Shown piece by piece: positions 16,283 to 25,342 of a stretch of 64,000 nt of DNA. How positions within the stretch are numbered: the first letter of the stretch is position 1; the number at the start of each line of letters is the position of its first letter. Location of the stretch: positions 5,952,001-6,016,000 of the forward strand of contig NZ_CP034279.1 of NCBI RefSeq assembly GCF_009739905.1. The letters run 5' to 3'. The DNA comes from Streptomyces ficellus. Its GTDB lineage: Bacteria > Actinomycetota > Actinomycetes > Streptomycetales > Streptomycetaceae. The notes under the pieces were generated by a model that made no database searches, was not told where the DNA came from, and worked only from the letters and a program-made list of their open reading frames with translations. A program made the position numbers and the translations under genes.

Positions 16283-19200
16283 ATGGCCTCGTTGCCGACC
16301 CCTTCCGCTGACAGCAGGACCCGAGCCGCCGCCCTCCGCGAGGCGCTCGCCTCCCGCGTGGTCGTCTCCGACGGAGCCATGGGCACGATGCTCCAGGCGC
16401 AGGACCCCACCCTGGAGGACTTCGAGGGGCTCGAGGGCTGCAACGAGATCCTCAACGTCTCCCGCCCCGACATTGTCCGTACGGTCCACGAGGAGTACTT
16501 CTCCGCCGGCGTCGACTGCGTCGGGACCAACACGTTCAACGCGAACCACGCCGCCCTCGGTGAGTACGACATCGCCGACCGCATCGTGGAGCTGTCGGAG
16601 GCGGGGGCGCGGATCGCCCGTGAGACCGCCGACCGGTTCACCGCCGGGGACGGCCGGCAGCGCTGGGTGCTCGGTTCCATGGGGCCCGGCACCAAGCTGC
16701 CCACCCTCGGCCACGTCTCCTACGTGACGATCCGCGACGCCTACCAGCAGAACGCCGAGGGCCTCATCGCCGGCGGCGCCGACGCGCTGCTCGTCGAGAC
16801 CACCCAGGACCTCCTCCAGACCAAGGCCGCCATCCTCGGTGCCCACCGGGCCATGGACGTCGCCGGCCTCCAGCTGCCCCTCATCTGCTCCGTCACGGTG
16901 GAGACGACGGGGACGATGTTGCTGGGTTCGGAGATCGGGGCGGCGCTGACGGCGTTGGAGCCGTTGGGCATCGACATGATCGGGCTGAACTGTGCCACGG
17001 GTCCGGCGGAGATGAGCGAGCACCTGCGCTACTTGGCGCGGCACTCCCGCGTCCCGCTGTCGTGCATGCCGAACGCGGGTCTGCCGGTGCTGGGCAAGAA
17101 CGGGGCGCATTATCCGCTGTCGGCCGGCGAGCTGGCGGACGCGCAGGAGAACTTCGTCCGTGAGTACGGGTTGTCGCTGGTGGGTGGGTGCTGCGGTACG
17201 ACGCCGGAGCATTTGCGGCAGGTGGCGGAGCGGGTGCGGGGGCTGGTTCCGGCACCTCGTGATCCGCGTCCGGAGCCGGGGGCGGCGTCGTTGTATCAGA
17301 CGGTGCCGTTCCGGCAGGACACCGCGTATATGGCGATCGGTGAGCGGACGAACGCGAATGGTTCGAAGAAGTTCCGTGAGGCGATGCTGGAGGGTCGCTG
17401 GGACGACTGTGTGGAGATGGCCAGGGACCAGATCCGCGAGGGTGCCCACATGCTGGATCTGTGTGTGGATTATGTCGGCCGGGACGGTGTGGCGGACATG
17501 GAGGAGCTGGCGGGGCGGTTCGCGACCGCCTCCACGCTGCCGATCGTGCTGGACTCCACCGAGGTGGAGGTGATCCGGGCGGGGCTGGAGAAGCTCGGTG
17601 GCCGAGCGGTGATCAACTCCGTGAACTACGAGGACGGCGACGGGCCGGAGTCACGGTTCGCGAAGGTGACGGCGCTGGCCCGGGAGCACGGTGCCGCGCT
17701 GATCGCGCTGACGATTGATGAGGAGGGTCAGGCGCGGACGGTGGAGACGAAGGTCGCGATCGCCGAACGGCTGATCGCCGACCTGACCGGGAACTGGGGC
17801 ATTCACGAGTCGGACATCCTCATCGACACGCTCACGTTCACGATCTGCACGGGTCAGGAGGAGTCGCGCAAGGACGGGATCGCCACGATCGAGGCGATCC
17901 GGGAGCTGAAGCGGCGTCATCCCGAGGTGCAGACCACGCTGGGCCTGTCCAACATCAGCTTCGGTCTGAACCCGGCGGCGCGGATTCTCCTGAACTCGGT
18001 GTTCCTGGACGAGTGTGTGAAGGCGGGTCTGGATTCGGCGATCGTGCATGCCAGCAAGATCCTCCCGATCGCCCGGTTCGACGAGGAGCAGGTCACCACC
18101 GCGCTGGACCTGATCTATGACCGGCGCGCGGAGGGTTATGACCCGCTGCAGAAGCTGATGGAGTTGTTCGAGGGGGTCAACACCAAGTCGCTGAAGGCGG
18201 GCAAGGCGGAGGAGCTGGCGGCTTTGCCGTTGGAGGAGCGGCTTCAGCGGCGGATCATCGACGGGGAGAAGAACGGTCTGGAGGCGGACCTCGATGAGGC
18301 GCTTCAGGGCCGGCCGGCGTTGGACATCGTCAACGACACCCTGTTGGAGGGGATGAAGGTCGTTGGTGAGTTGTTCGGCTCGGGTCAGATGCAGTTGCCG
18401 TTCGTGCTGCAGTCGGCCGAGGTGATGAAGACGGCGGTGGCGCATCTGGAGCCGCACATGGAGAAGACGGACGACGACGGCAAGGGCACCATCGTGCTGG
18501 CCACGGTCCGTGGTGACGTCCATGACATCGGCAAGAATCTCGTCGACATCATCCTGTCCAACAATGGCTACAACGTGGTCAACCTCGGTATCAAGCAGCC
18601 GGTTTCGGCCATTCTGGATGCCGCGGACGAACACAAGGCCGACGTCATCGGCATGTCCGGCCTCCTGGTCAAGTCCACCGTGATCATGAAGGAGAACCTC
18701 GAAGAGCTCAACCAGCGGGGCCTCGCCGCCGAATACCCGGTCATCCTGGGCGGCGCCGCGCTCACCCGGGCGTATGTCGAGCAGGACCTGCACGAGATCT
18801 ACCAGGGTGAAGTCCGCTACGCCCGGGACGCGTTCGAGGGCCTGCGCCTGATGGACGCGCTCATCGCGGTCAAGCGCGGCGTCCCCGGCGCCACCCTGCC
18901 CGAGCTCAAGCAGAGGCGCGTACGCCCCGCCGCCGGCGCGGTGGTGGAGGAGCAGGCCCCCGAGAGCGGCGTCCGTTCCGACGTGGCGACCGACAACCCG
19001 GTACCCGAGCCGCCGTTCTGGGGCACCCGGGTCGTCAAGGGCATCCAGCTCAAGGAGTACGCGTCCTGGCTGGACGAGGGCGCCCTGTTCAAGGGCCAGT
19101 GGGGCCTGAAGCAGGCCCGCGCCGGCGACGGCCCGACGTACGAGGAGCTCGTCGAGACCGAGGGCCGGCCGCGGCTGCGCGGCTGGCTGGAGCAGCTGCA

Positions 19201-19795
19201 CACCCAGAACATGCTGGAAGCGGCGGTCGTGTACGGGTACTTCCCGTGCGTCTCCAAGGGCGACGACCTGATCCTCCTCGACGAGAGCGGCAACGAGCGC
19301 ACCCGCTTCACCTTCCCCCGCCAGCGCCGTGGCCGCCGCCTCTGCCTGGCGGACTTCTTCCGCCCCGAGGAGTCCGGCGAGACCGATGTCGTCGGCCTCC
19401 AGGTCGTCACCGTCGGCTCGCGCATCGGCGAGGCCACCGCGGAGCTGTTCGCCGCCGACTCCTACCGCGACTACCTCGAACTGCACGGCCTGTCCGTCCA
19501 GCTGGCCGAGGCCCTCGCCGAGTACTGGCACGCGCGCGTGCGCGCCGAACTCGGCTTCGCCGGCGAGGACCCGGCCGACGTGGAGGACATGTTCGCGCTG
19601 AAGTACCGCGGCGCCCGGTTCTCGCTCGGCTACGGTGCCTGCCCCGACCTGGAGGACCGGGCCAAGATCGCCGACCTGCTCCAGCCGGAGCGGATCGGCG
19701 TCCACCTCTCCGAGGAGTTCCAGCTCCACCCCGAGCAGTCCACCGACGCCATCGTCATCCACCACCCGGAGGCGAAGTACTTCAACGCGCGCTGA
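16283..19795 (+). CDS. metH: Cobalamin-dependent methionine synthase
   Basis: 1170 residues, full modular enzyme that methylates homocysteine from methyltetrahydrofolate through methylcobalamin. Modules: homocysteine-binding (~10-320; zinc cysteines in GLNCATGP near 236 and GGCCGTTPEH near 302), pterin-binding (~345-620; IGERTNANGSKKF), cobalamin-binding cap and Rossmann domain (~645-880; DVHDIGKNL with the lower-ligand histidine near 748) and the C-terminal SAM-dependent reactivation domain (~920-1165). ATG at 16283 with GGGAGC upstream. No B12 or SAM riboswitch consensus was found upstream. Codon choice changes inside the gene: ~16,905-18,620 is rich in TTG, GTT, CGT, GAT and TAT, unlike both ends, suggesting a recombined internal segment. 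Confidence 0.97.
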   Translation: MASLPTPSADSRTRAAALREALASRVVVSDGAMGTMLQAQDPTLEDFEGLEGCNEILNVSRPDIVRTVHEEYFSAGVDCVGTNTFNANHAALGEYDIADRIVELSEAGARIARETADRFTAGDGRQRWVLGSMGPGTKLPTLGHVSYVTIRDAYQQNAEGLIAGGADALLVETTQDLLQTKAAILGAHRAMDVAGLQLPLICSVTVETTGTMLLGSEIGAALTALEPLGIDMIGLNCATGPAEMSEHLRYLARHSRVPLSCMPNAGLPVLGKNGAHYPLSAGELADAQENFVREYGLSLVGGCCGTTPEHLRQVAERVRGLVPAPRDPRPEPGAASLYQTVPFRQDTAYMAIGERTNANGSKKFREAMLEGRWDDCVEMARDQIREGAHMLDLCVDYVGRDGVADMEELAGRFATASTLPIVLDSTEVEVIRAGLEKLGGRAVINSVNYEDGDGPESRFAKVTALAREHGAALIALTIDEEGQARTVETKVAIAERLIADLTGNWGIHESDILIDTLTFTICTGQEESRKDGIATIEAIRELKRRHPEVQTTLGLSNISFGLNPAARILLNSVFLDECVKAGLDSAIVHASKILPIARFDEEQVTTALDLIYDRRAEGYDPLQKLMELFEGVNTKSLKAGKAEELAALPLEERLQRRIIDGEKNGLEADLDEALQGRPALDIVNDTLLEGMKVVGELFGSGQMQLPFVLQSAEVMKTAVAHLEPHMEKTDDDGKGTIVLATVRGDVHDIGKNLVDIILSNNGYNVVNLGIKQPVSAILDAADEHKADVIGMSGLLVKSTVIMKENLEELNQRGLAAEYPVILGGAALTRAYVEQDLHEIYQGEVRYARDAFEGLRLMDALIAVKRGVPGATLPELKQRRVRPAAGAVVEEQAPESGVRSDVATDNPVPEPPFWGTRVVKGIQLKEYASWLDEGALFKGQWGLKQARAGDGPTYEELVETEGRPRLRGWLEQLHTQNMLEAAVVYGYFPCVSKGDDLILLDESGNERTRFTFPRQRRGRRLCLADFFRPEESGETDVVGLQVVTVGSRIGEATAELFAADSYRDYLELHGLSVQLAEALAEYWHARVRAELGFAGEDPADVEDMFALKYRGARFSLGYGACPDLEDRAKIADLLQPERIGVHLSEEFQLHPEQSTDAIVIHHPEAKYFNAR

Positions 19796-19809
19796 GCGCG
19801 GACGCGACG

Positions 19810-19815
19810 TACACT
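19810..19815 (+). promoter_or_regulatory. -10-like hexamer TACACT between metH and the HAD gene
   Basis: TACACT lies 15 bases after the metH stop. It is placed so that a transcript would begin just before the large hairpin at 19831. The -35 is poor. Confidence 0.3.
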
Positions 19816-19830
19816 GGTCGGTCCAGTGCA

Positions 19831-19925
19831 GGCCGGTCGCTCTCCCAGCGGGTCGACGGCGGGATCACCGCGTGATTTCCGCGGTCCACCCCGCCGGGAC
19901 TTCCCACCGGGGAGAGCGATCGGCC
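19831..19925 (+). promoter_or_regulatory. Long structured RNA element between metH and the HAD hydrolase gene
   Basis: Outer helix: 19831-19846 pairs with 19910-19925 over 16 bp with one G-U pair. Inside it, GGCGGG (19858-19863) pairs with CCCGCC (19890-19895), and ACCGCG (19867-19872) pairs with CGCGGT (19880-19885) around a 7-base loop. A small CACTGG/CCAGTG hairpin (19812-19828) precedes it. The element ends only 28 bases before the start codon of the next gene. It could terminate metH transcription, or be a leader that controls the HAD gene. No known riboswitch class was recognised. Confidence 0.6.
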
Positions 19926-19953
19926 TTCTCGTCCCTCCATGGAGGTGTGCCGG

Positions 19954-20655
19954 ATGACCAGTACGGTCCCCGCGTCCTTGACCCGCGCGGCCGAGGGTTC
20001 CGCCCTGCAAGCGGTCTTCCTCGACATGGACGGCACGCTCGTCGACACCGAGGGCTTCTGGTGGGACGCGGAGGTCGAGGTCTTCGCCGAGCTGGGCCAC
20101 GCGCTCGACGAGTCCTGGCGCGACATCGTCGTCGGCGGGCCGATGACCCGCAGCGCGGGCTATCTCATCGAGGCCACCGGCGCCGACATCACCCTCCCCG
20201 AGCTGACCGTCCTGCTCAACGACCGCTTCGAGCGGCGCATCAGCCGTGGCGTCCCCCTGATGCCCGGCGCCGAACGGCTGCTCGCCGAGCTCGCCGCGCA
20301 CGACGTGCCCACCGCACTGGTCTCCGCCTCGCACCGCCGCATCATCGACCGCGTCCTGCACTCCCTGGGCCGTGACCGTTTCACGCTCACGGTGGCCGGC
20401 GATGAGGTGTCCCGTACGAAGCCGCACCCCGACCCGTACCTCCTGGCCGCCCGGGGCGTGGGCGCCGACCCCGGCAGATGCGCGGTCATCGAGGACACCG
20501 CGACCGGTGTGGCGGCCGCCGAGGCGGCGGGCTGCCGGGTGGTGGCCGTACCGTCCGTGGCGCCCATCGCGCCCGCCGACGGCCGGGTCGTCGTCGGATC
20601 GCTGGAGGAAGTCGATCTGCGCTTTCTGCGGACATTGATCGCGCGAATGAACTGA
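19954..20655 (+). CDS. HAD-superfamily hydrolase (beta-phosphoglucomutase/phosphatase-like)
   Basis: 233 residues. Cytosolic haloacid-dehalogenase phosphatase or phosphomutase. Motif I LDMDGTLVDTEGFW (nucleophile Asp ~25), a cap domain, motif II LVSASHRR (~115), motif III lysine in SRTKPHPDPYL (~147-157) and motif IV VIEDTATGV. Substrate not predictable. The ATG at 19954 is chosen because GGAGGTG is 7 bases upstream; the ATG at 19939 has none and contributes that site. Preceded by the long hairpin at 19831-19925; a hairpin terminator follows. Confidence 0.9.
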   Translation: MTSTVPASLTRAAEGSALQAVFLDMDGTLVDTEGFWWDAEVEVFAELGHALDESWRDIVVGGPMTRSAGYLIEATGADITLPELTVLLNDRFERRISRGVPLMPGAERLLAELAAHDVPTALVSASHRRIIDRVLHSLGRDRFTLTVAGDEVSRTKPHPDPYLLAARGVGADPGRCAVIEDTATGVAAAEAAGCRVVAVPSVAPIAPADGRVVVGSLEEVDLRFLRTLIARMN

Positions 20656-20705
20656 ACGCCCCGCACGACCCCCATCACGGGAAAGCACGGCCCGCGCACC
20701 GAGCG

Positions 20706-20728
20706 TGCGGCGGCTGAATACCGCCGCA
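20706..20728 (+). terminator. Hairpin terminator after the HAD gene
   Basis: TGCGGCGG and CCGCCGCA (8 bp) with a 7-base loop, 51 bases after the stop. Confidence 0.5.
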
Positions 20729-21066
20729 AACTCAGGGCACCGAATCATGCATTTTCCGTTACCGGCGCGCGGGCCTTCCGGCGTGAGCTTGGTCACTGTG
20801 CGTGGCGTGGACCGCATGGACGGAAAGAGCCGCTTGCCCGGAACGCAACACTTCGGCCTTGTCCATGTGTCCTGATTCATTGGCCGGTGTACGAATCATT
20901 CCGGCGCATAGGGATCGACCGGCACGCATTACTGATCACAGACCGACGCGGCCCCAACTCGGCCCCGTTCCTGCGCGTGTGGCGTTGCCGACTAATCTCT
21001 TGCCGAGAACTTCGCCGCAGTTTCCGCGTGTCCCGTACCGGCCCACCAGGCCTGCGGAACACAGGA

Positions 21067-21097
21067 CCGATCGCTCTGTATCCCGGCCCGATCGCTC
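21067..21097 (+). repeat. 10-base direct repeats 21 bases apart upstream of the lipoprotein gene
   Basis: CCGATCGCTC occurs at 21067-21076 and 21088-21097. The same-face spacing suggests a regulator site; about 75 bases before the ATG at 21172. Confidence 0.4.
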
Positions 21098-21171
21098 CGC
21101 CCCGACCGGGCGGACGCGGCGGAGTGTCCGTACGCCGCTGTACCCAGTGCCGGATGAGGAGAACGTCCAGA

Positions 21172-22770
21172 ATGAACCGCAAGACTTTGGTGCTGCCGGC
21201 CGTGCTCGGCCTGCTCGCCCCCGTACTCGTCGCCTGTGGCGGCTCGGGCGGCGGCTCCGGCGGCGACGCCATCGTCGTGGGTACCACGGACCAGTTCGCC
21301 GCCACCAAGGACGCCTCCGCGCCCTTCGACCCGGCCTACGCGTACGACACCGGCGTGTGGAACGTCCTGCGCCAGACCGTCCAGACCCTGATGCACGTCC
21401 CGCGCGGCGGCGGCTCCCCGGTGCCCGAGGCGGCCTCCCAGTGCGGCTTCACCGACCGGGCGAGCGAGCGCTACCGCTGCACCCTCCGCGACGGCCTGAC
21501 CTTCGCCGACGGCTCGCCCATCACCCCCAAGGACGTGAAGTTCTCCCTGGAGCGCGCCCTCACGATCAAGTCGGACAACGGCGCGGCCGGCCTCCTGTCG
21601 AACATCGACACCATCGAGACCAAGGGTGACGACGAGGTCGTCTTCCACCTGAAGAGCCCGGACGCCACCTTCCCGTACAAGCTCTCCACCCCGGTCGCCG
21701 GCATCCTCAGCAGCGAGAAGTACGACGCGAAGAAGCTCCGCGACGGCTTCGAGGTCGACGGCTCCGGGCCGTACACCATGAAGGCGGAGGTCAGCGGCGA
21801 CCGGGTCACCGGCGTCGTCTTCACCCGCAACGAGCGCTACAAGGGCGACATCAAGCCGCGCAACGAGAAGGTCGAGCTGCGGTCCTTTGACGACGCCGGC
21901 GCCATGGGCAAGGCCCTGGAGTCCGGGGACATCGACATGATGACCCGCACGATGTCGCCCGAGCAGATCGAGGACCTCACCGAGAACCCCAAGCCGGGCA
22001 TCAAGATCACCGAGGTTCCCGGCCTGGAGATCCGCTACCTCGGCTTCAACACCGAGGCGCCGTCCGTCAAGGACAAGGCCGTCCGCCAGGCGATGGCCGC
22101 CGTCGTCGACCGCGGCCGCCTCGCCGGCACGGTGTACGGAACGACCGCCACCCCGCTGTACTCGCTGATCCCCTCGAGCATCGCCGCGCACACCAACTCG
22201 TTCCTCAACAAGTACGGCGAGCCGGACAGCAAGAAGGCCGCAAGCATCCTCCGCGGCGCCGGCATCACCGCTCCGGTGAAGCTGACCCTGCACTACACCA
22301 GCGACCACTACGGCGCGGGCACCGCCAAGGAGTTCGCGGCCCTGCGCGACCAGCTCAACGCCACCAAGCTCTTCGACGTCACCATCGAGGGCACCAAGTG
22401 GTCGGAGTTCCGCCCCGCCCAGAAGCGCGGCGAGTACGCCGTGTACGGCCTCGGCTGGTTCCCCGACTTCCCGGACCCGGACAACTACGTCGCGCCGTTC
22501 CTCGACGCGGACAACTTCCTCAACACCCCCTACGTCAACAGCGCCACGCGCAGCCGGCTCCTCCCCGAGTCGCGCCGCGCGGCAGACCGCAACGCCGCCG
22601 CCTCCGCCTTCGAGCAGATCCAGGACATCGTCGCCACCGACGTCCCGGTCCTGCCGCTGTGGCAGGGCAAGCAGTACGTCGCCGCCCGCGACGACCTGAC
22701 CGGTGTCGAATGGGCGCTCAACACCTCCTCGGATCTGCAGCTCTGGGAGCTCGCCCGAGGTATCGCCTGA
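21172..22770 (+). CDS. Peptide/nickel-type ABC transporter substrate-binding lipoprotein (copy 1)
   Basis: 532 residues, SBP_bac_5 family (DppA/OppA/NikA). A signal peptide ends in the lipobox LVAC (LLAPVLVACGGSG), so the mature protein is a membrane-anchored lipoprotein outside the cell. Family features: YRCTLRDGLTFADGSPITPKDVKFSLERAL (in part) near residues 97-126, and the C-terminal LPLWQGKQYVAARDDL. The ATG at 21172 is chosen because the signal peptide starts there, with GAGGAG upstream. No permease or ATPase gene is nearby. A paralogue follows directly, so this is a tandem duplication. Confidence 0.92.
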   Translation: MNRKTLVLPAVLGLLAPVLVACGGSGGGSGGDAIVVGTTDQFAATKDASAPFDPAYAYDTGVWNVLRQTVQTLMHVPRGGGSPVPEAASQCGFTDRASERYRCTLRDGLTFADGSPITPKDVKFSLERALTIKSDNGAAGLLSNIDTIETKGDDEVVFHLKSPDATFPYKLSTPVAGILSSEKYDAKKLRDGFEVDGSGPYTMKAEVSGDRVTGVVFTRNERYKGDIKPRNEKVELRSFDDAGAMGKALESGDIDMMTRTMSPEQIEDLTENPKPGIKITEVPGLEIRYLGFNTEAPSVKDKAVRQAMAAVVDRGRLAGTVYGTTATPLYSLIPSSIAAHTNSFLNKYGEPDSKKAASILRGAGITAPVKLTLHYTSDHYGAGTAKEFAALRDQLNATKLFDVTIEGTKWSEFRPAQKRGEYAVYGLGWFPDFPDPDNYVAPFLDADNFLNTPYVNSATRSRLLPESRRAADRNAAASAFEQIQDIVATDVPVLPLWQGKQYVAARDDLTGVEWALNTSSDLQLWELARGIA

Positions 22771-22833
22771 CCGTGCTGTACCCGGCCGGGCACACGGGCT
22801 CGGCCGGCGATGAGATCCAGAGGCAAGGTTCCT

Positions 22834-24429
22834 GTGAAGGCACACAACAAGTGGCTGACGGCCCCGCTGGCGGCCGGGCTCGCGGCCGCCCTGCTGAGCG
22901 GCTGCGGCGAGGAGAAGGGCGGCGACGCCGGTGACGCCGGCGGTTCGGTGACCGTCGGCATGTCCGACGACATCCTGGCGACGGACCCCGCCGCCGGTTA
23001 CGACCCGGGCTCCTGGCTGCTGTTCAACAACGTCTTCCAGTCCCTGCTCGGCTTCCCCAAGGGCACCTCCGTGCCCCAGCCGGAGGCCGCCGACAAGTGC
23101 GGCTTCGACCAGGGCGGCAGCAAGGTGTACCGCTGCACGCTGCGCGACGGGCTGAAGTTCAGCAACGGCAACCCCCTCACCAGCGAGGACGTCAAGTTCT
23201 CCTTCGAGCGGGCGCTGAAGATCAACGACCCCAACGGTCCCGCACCGCTGCTCAGCACGATCGAAAAGATCGACACGCCGGACGAGAAGACCGTCGTCTT
23301 CCGGCTGAAGGTCCCCGACGCCACCTTCCCGAGCAAGATCGCCTCGGGCGCCGGCTCCATCGTCGACCACCGGGAGTACGAGGACGGCGAGCTGCGCAGC
23401 GACGGCAAGGCCGTCGGCTCCGGCCCGTACAAGCTCGACTCGTTCCAGGACGGGCAGGCCGTCTTCTCGCCGAACCCGGACTACAAGGGCACGGTCAAGG
23501 TGCAGAACGGCGGCGTCACGCTGAAGTTCTTCCACGGTGACCGCAAGGCGCTGGGCACGGCCATGCAGAAGGGCGAGATCGACGTCGCCTACCGTGGCCT
23601 CGCCGCCGGCGACATCGCCGCCATCCAGGCCGCCGACACCACGTCCGAGCGCGAGATCAAGGTCATCGAGGGCTCCAGCGCCGAGGTCCAGCACCTGGTG
23701 TTCAACGTCAACGACCCGATCGTCGGCAAGCTCGGCGTGCGCAAGGCCATCGCGCACCTCGTCGACCGCGACGCCATCGTCAACAACATCTACCGGTCGA
23801 CCGCCACCCCGCTGTACTCGATCATCCCGGCGGGGATCGTGGGCCACAACACCGCCTACGTCAACGAGTACGGCGACCGGCCGCAGCGCGAGAAGGCCGA
23901 GCAGGCGCTGCGCTCCGCCGGTGTCGACGGCAAGGTCAAGCTCACCCTCTGGTCGACGCCCACCCGTTACGGCCCGTCCACCGACGACGAGCTCAAGCTG
24001 ATCGCCAAGCAGCTCAACGACAGCAAGCTGTTCGACGCCACCGTCAAGTCCGTCGAGTTCGAGCAGTACGAGAAGGACATCAAGGCCGGCAAGTACGGCG
24101 TGTACGTCAAGGGCTGGGTCCCCGACTACCCGGACCCGGACAACTTCACCCAGCCGTTCTTCGGCCCGGGCAACGTCCTGAACAACCACTACGACAACAG
24201 CAAGATCACCGGCACGCTCGTCCCGCGCACCGCCGCGACGGCCGACCGGGCCGCCACCGAGGACGACTTCGGCACGCTGCAGGACCTGGTGGCCAAGGAG
24301 CTCCCGATCCTGCCGCTGTGGCAGGGCAAGCAGTACGCGGTCGCCCGTGACGGCGTCACCGGTCTGGAGTGGACGCTGGACGCGTCCACCGTCTTCCGCT
24401 TCTGGGAGATCAAGAAGAGCCAGAGCTGA
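22834..24429 (+). CDS. Peptide/nickel-type ABC transporter substrate-binding lipoprotein (copy 2)
   Basis: 531 residues, SBP_bac_5 family, clearly paralogous to the preceding gene along its length (shared YRCTLRDGL, ATPLYS.IP, LPLWQGKQY segments). Lipobox LSGC (ALLSGCGEE). The GTG at 22834 is preferred because AAGG is close upstream and the Lys-rich signal peptide start (MKAHNKW) follows; the ATG at 22810 has no ribosome-binding site. 63 bases separate the genes, so they are probably co-transcribed. It would hand oligopeptides or a metal chelate to a permease encoded elsewhere. A bidirectional terminator follows. Confidence 0.92.
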   Translation: MKAHNKWLTAPLAAGLAAALLSGCGEEKGGDAGDAGGSVTVGMSDDILATDPAAGYDPGSWLLFNNVFQSLLGFPKGTSVPQPEAADKCGFDQGGSKVYRCTLRDGLKFSNGNPLTSEDVKFSFERALKINDPNGPAPLLSTIEKIDTPDEKTVVFRLKVPDATFPSKIASGAGSIVDHREYEDGELRSDGKAVGSGPYKLDSFQDGQAVFSPNPDYKGTVKVQNGGVTLKFFHGDRKALGTAMQKGEIDVAYRGLAAGDIAAIQAADTTSEREIKVIEGSSAEVQHLVFNVNDPIVGKLGVRKAIAHLVDRDAIVNNIYRSTATPLYSIIPAGIVGHNTAYVNEYGDRPQREKAEQALRSAGVDGKVKLTLWSTPTRYGPSTDDELKLIAKQLNDSKLFDATVKSVEFEQYEKDIKAGKYGVYVKGWVPDYPDPDNFTQPFFGPGNVLNNHYDNSKITGTLVPRTAATADRAATEDDFGTLQDLVAKELPILPLWQGKQYAVARDGVTGLEWTLDASTVFRFWEIKKSQS

Positions 24430-24444
24430 CACCGGCCCGAACGA

Positions 24445-24482
24445 GAAGCGGGGTGCCCGACGCCGGTCGGACACCCCGCTTC
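24445..24482. terminator. Bidirectional terminator between lipoprotein and response-regulator genes
   Basis: GAAGCGGGGTG pairs with CACCCCGCTTC, extended by CCGAC/GTCGG after one mismatch; lies between convergent genes. Confidence 0.7.
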
Positions 24483-24495
24483 CTCGTGGTTCGGG

Positions 24496-25167
24496 TCACT
24501 GGGCGCCGGGGCGCACCAGGCCGCTTTCGTACGCGTACACCGCGGCCTGCACGCGGTCGCGCAGGCCCAGCTTGGTCAGCACATGGCCCACATGGGTCTT
24601 CACCGTCGTCTCGCTGACGAACAGGTCGGCGGCGATCTCCGCGTTCGACAGTCCGCGCGCCACCAGCTTCAGCACCTCGACCTCGCGATCGGTCAGCGTG
24701 TTCAGCGCGTCCGGGACGGGCTCCTCGCCGGAGGGCAGGTGGTCCGCGTACTTGTCGAGCAGCCGGCGCGTGATGCTCGGCGCGAGCATCGCCTCGCCCG
24801 CCGCGACCACCCGGATCGCCTGCACCAGCTCGTTGGCCGGCGCGTCCTTCAGCAGGAAGCCGCTGGCCCCGGCGCGCAGCGCCTCCACCACGTACTCGTC
24901 CAGGTCGAACGTCGTCAGGACCAGCACCTTCGCCGGGCCGTCCCGGCCGGGTCCGGTGATCTGCCGGGTCGCCTCCACCCCGTCCATGCGGGGCATCCGG
25001 ATGTCCATCAGCACCACGTCGGGCTGAAGGGCCCGCACCTGGTCGAGGGCCTGGAGGCCGTCCCCGGCCTCCCCGACGACCGCGAGATCCTGCTCCGCCT
25101 CCAGGATCATCCGGAAGCCGGTGCGCAGAAGCGGCTGGTCGTCGACCAGTAGGACGCGGATGGCCAC
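24496..25167 (-). CDS. NarL/LuxR-family response regulator (no partner kinase nearby)
   Basis: 223 residues. Receiver domain 1-120 with acidic pair D9-D10, phospho-acceptor D55 (VVLMDIRMP), conserved Thr (VLVLTTFD) and Lys (GFLLKDAP). C-terminal LuxR-type helix-turn-helix at ~155-215 (LTDREVEVLKLVARGLSNAE). GTG start at 25167 with GGAGGAG 5 bases upstream; longer in-frame readings lack similarity. These regulators normally pair with a histidine kinase gene; none is adjacent on either side, so it is an orphan in this window. Target genes unknown. Confidence 0.92.
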   Translation of the reverse strand: MAIRVLLVDDQPLLRTGFRMILEAEQDLAVVGEAGDGLQALDQVRALQPDVVLMDIRMPRMDGVEATRQITGPGRDGPAKVLVLTTFDLDEYVVEALRAGASGFLLKDAPANELVQAIRVVAAGEAMLAPSITRRLLDKYADHLPSGEEPVPDALNTLTDREVEVLKLVARGLSNAEIAADLFVSETTVKTHVGHVLTKLGLRDRVQAAVYAYESGLVRPGAQ

Positions 25168-25342
25168 AGGTACTCCTCCAAGGCTGAGCTGACCGGGCCC
25201 ATTCTGCCCTGACGGCCCCGCCCCGATCCCGGCGGTCCCGGCGGCGGATCCCGTGTCGGTCCGGAACCCTCCGCTCCGCGACCCGGGCGAGATCCGGCCC
25301 GCCGGGCCCATTACGCCGCGCCCCTCCGGTGCACCGCCGGGT

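Larger units (their letters stand above)
20656..21171 (+). other. 516-base intergenic region before the solute-binding protein pair
   Basis: No gene supported. It holds a terminator hairpin (20706-20728), a stretch of lower GC around 20,740-21,000, and two sets of direct repeats: TTGCCGA at 20985 and 21000 (15-base spacing), and CCGATCGCTC at 21067 and 21088 (21-base spacing, two helical turns). An open frame runs through 20887-21171 into the next gene but encodes no signal-peptide-compatible extension and lacks a ribosome-binding site. Confidence 0.55.

Noticed and set aside
20887..21171. In-frame N-terminal extension of the first lipoprotein gene
   Set aside because: It would bury the signal peptide and lipobox; no ribosome-binding site. 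The start at 21172 is kept.
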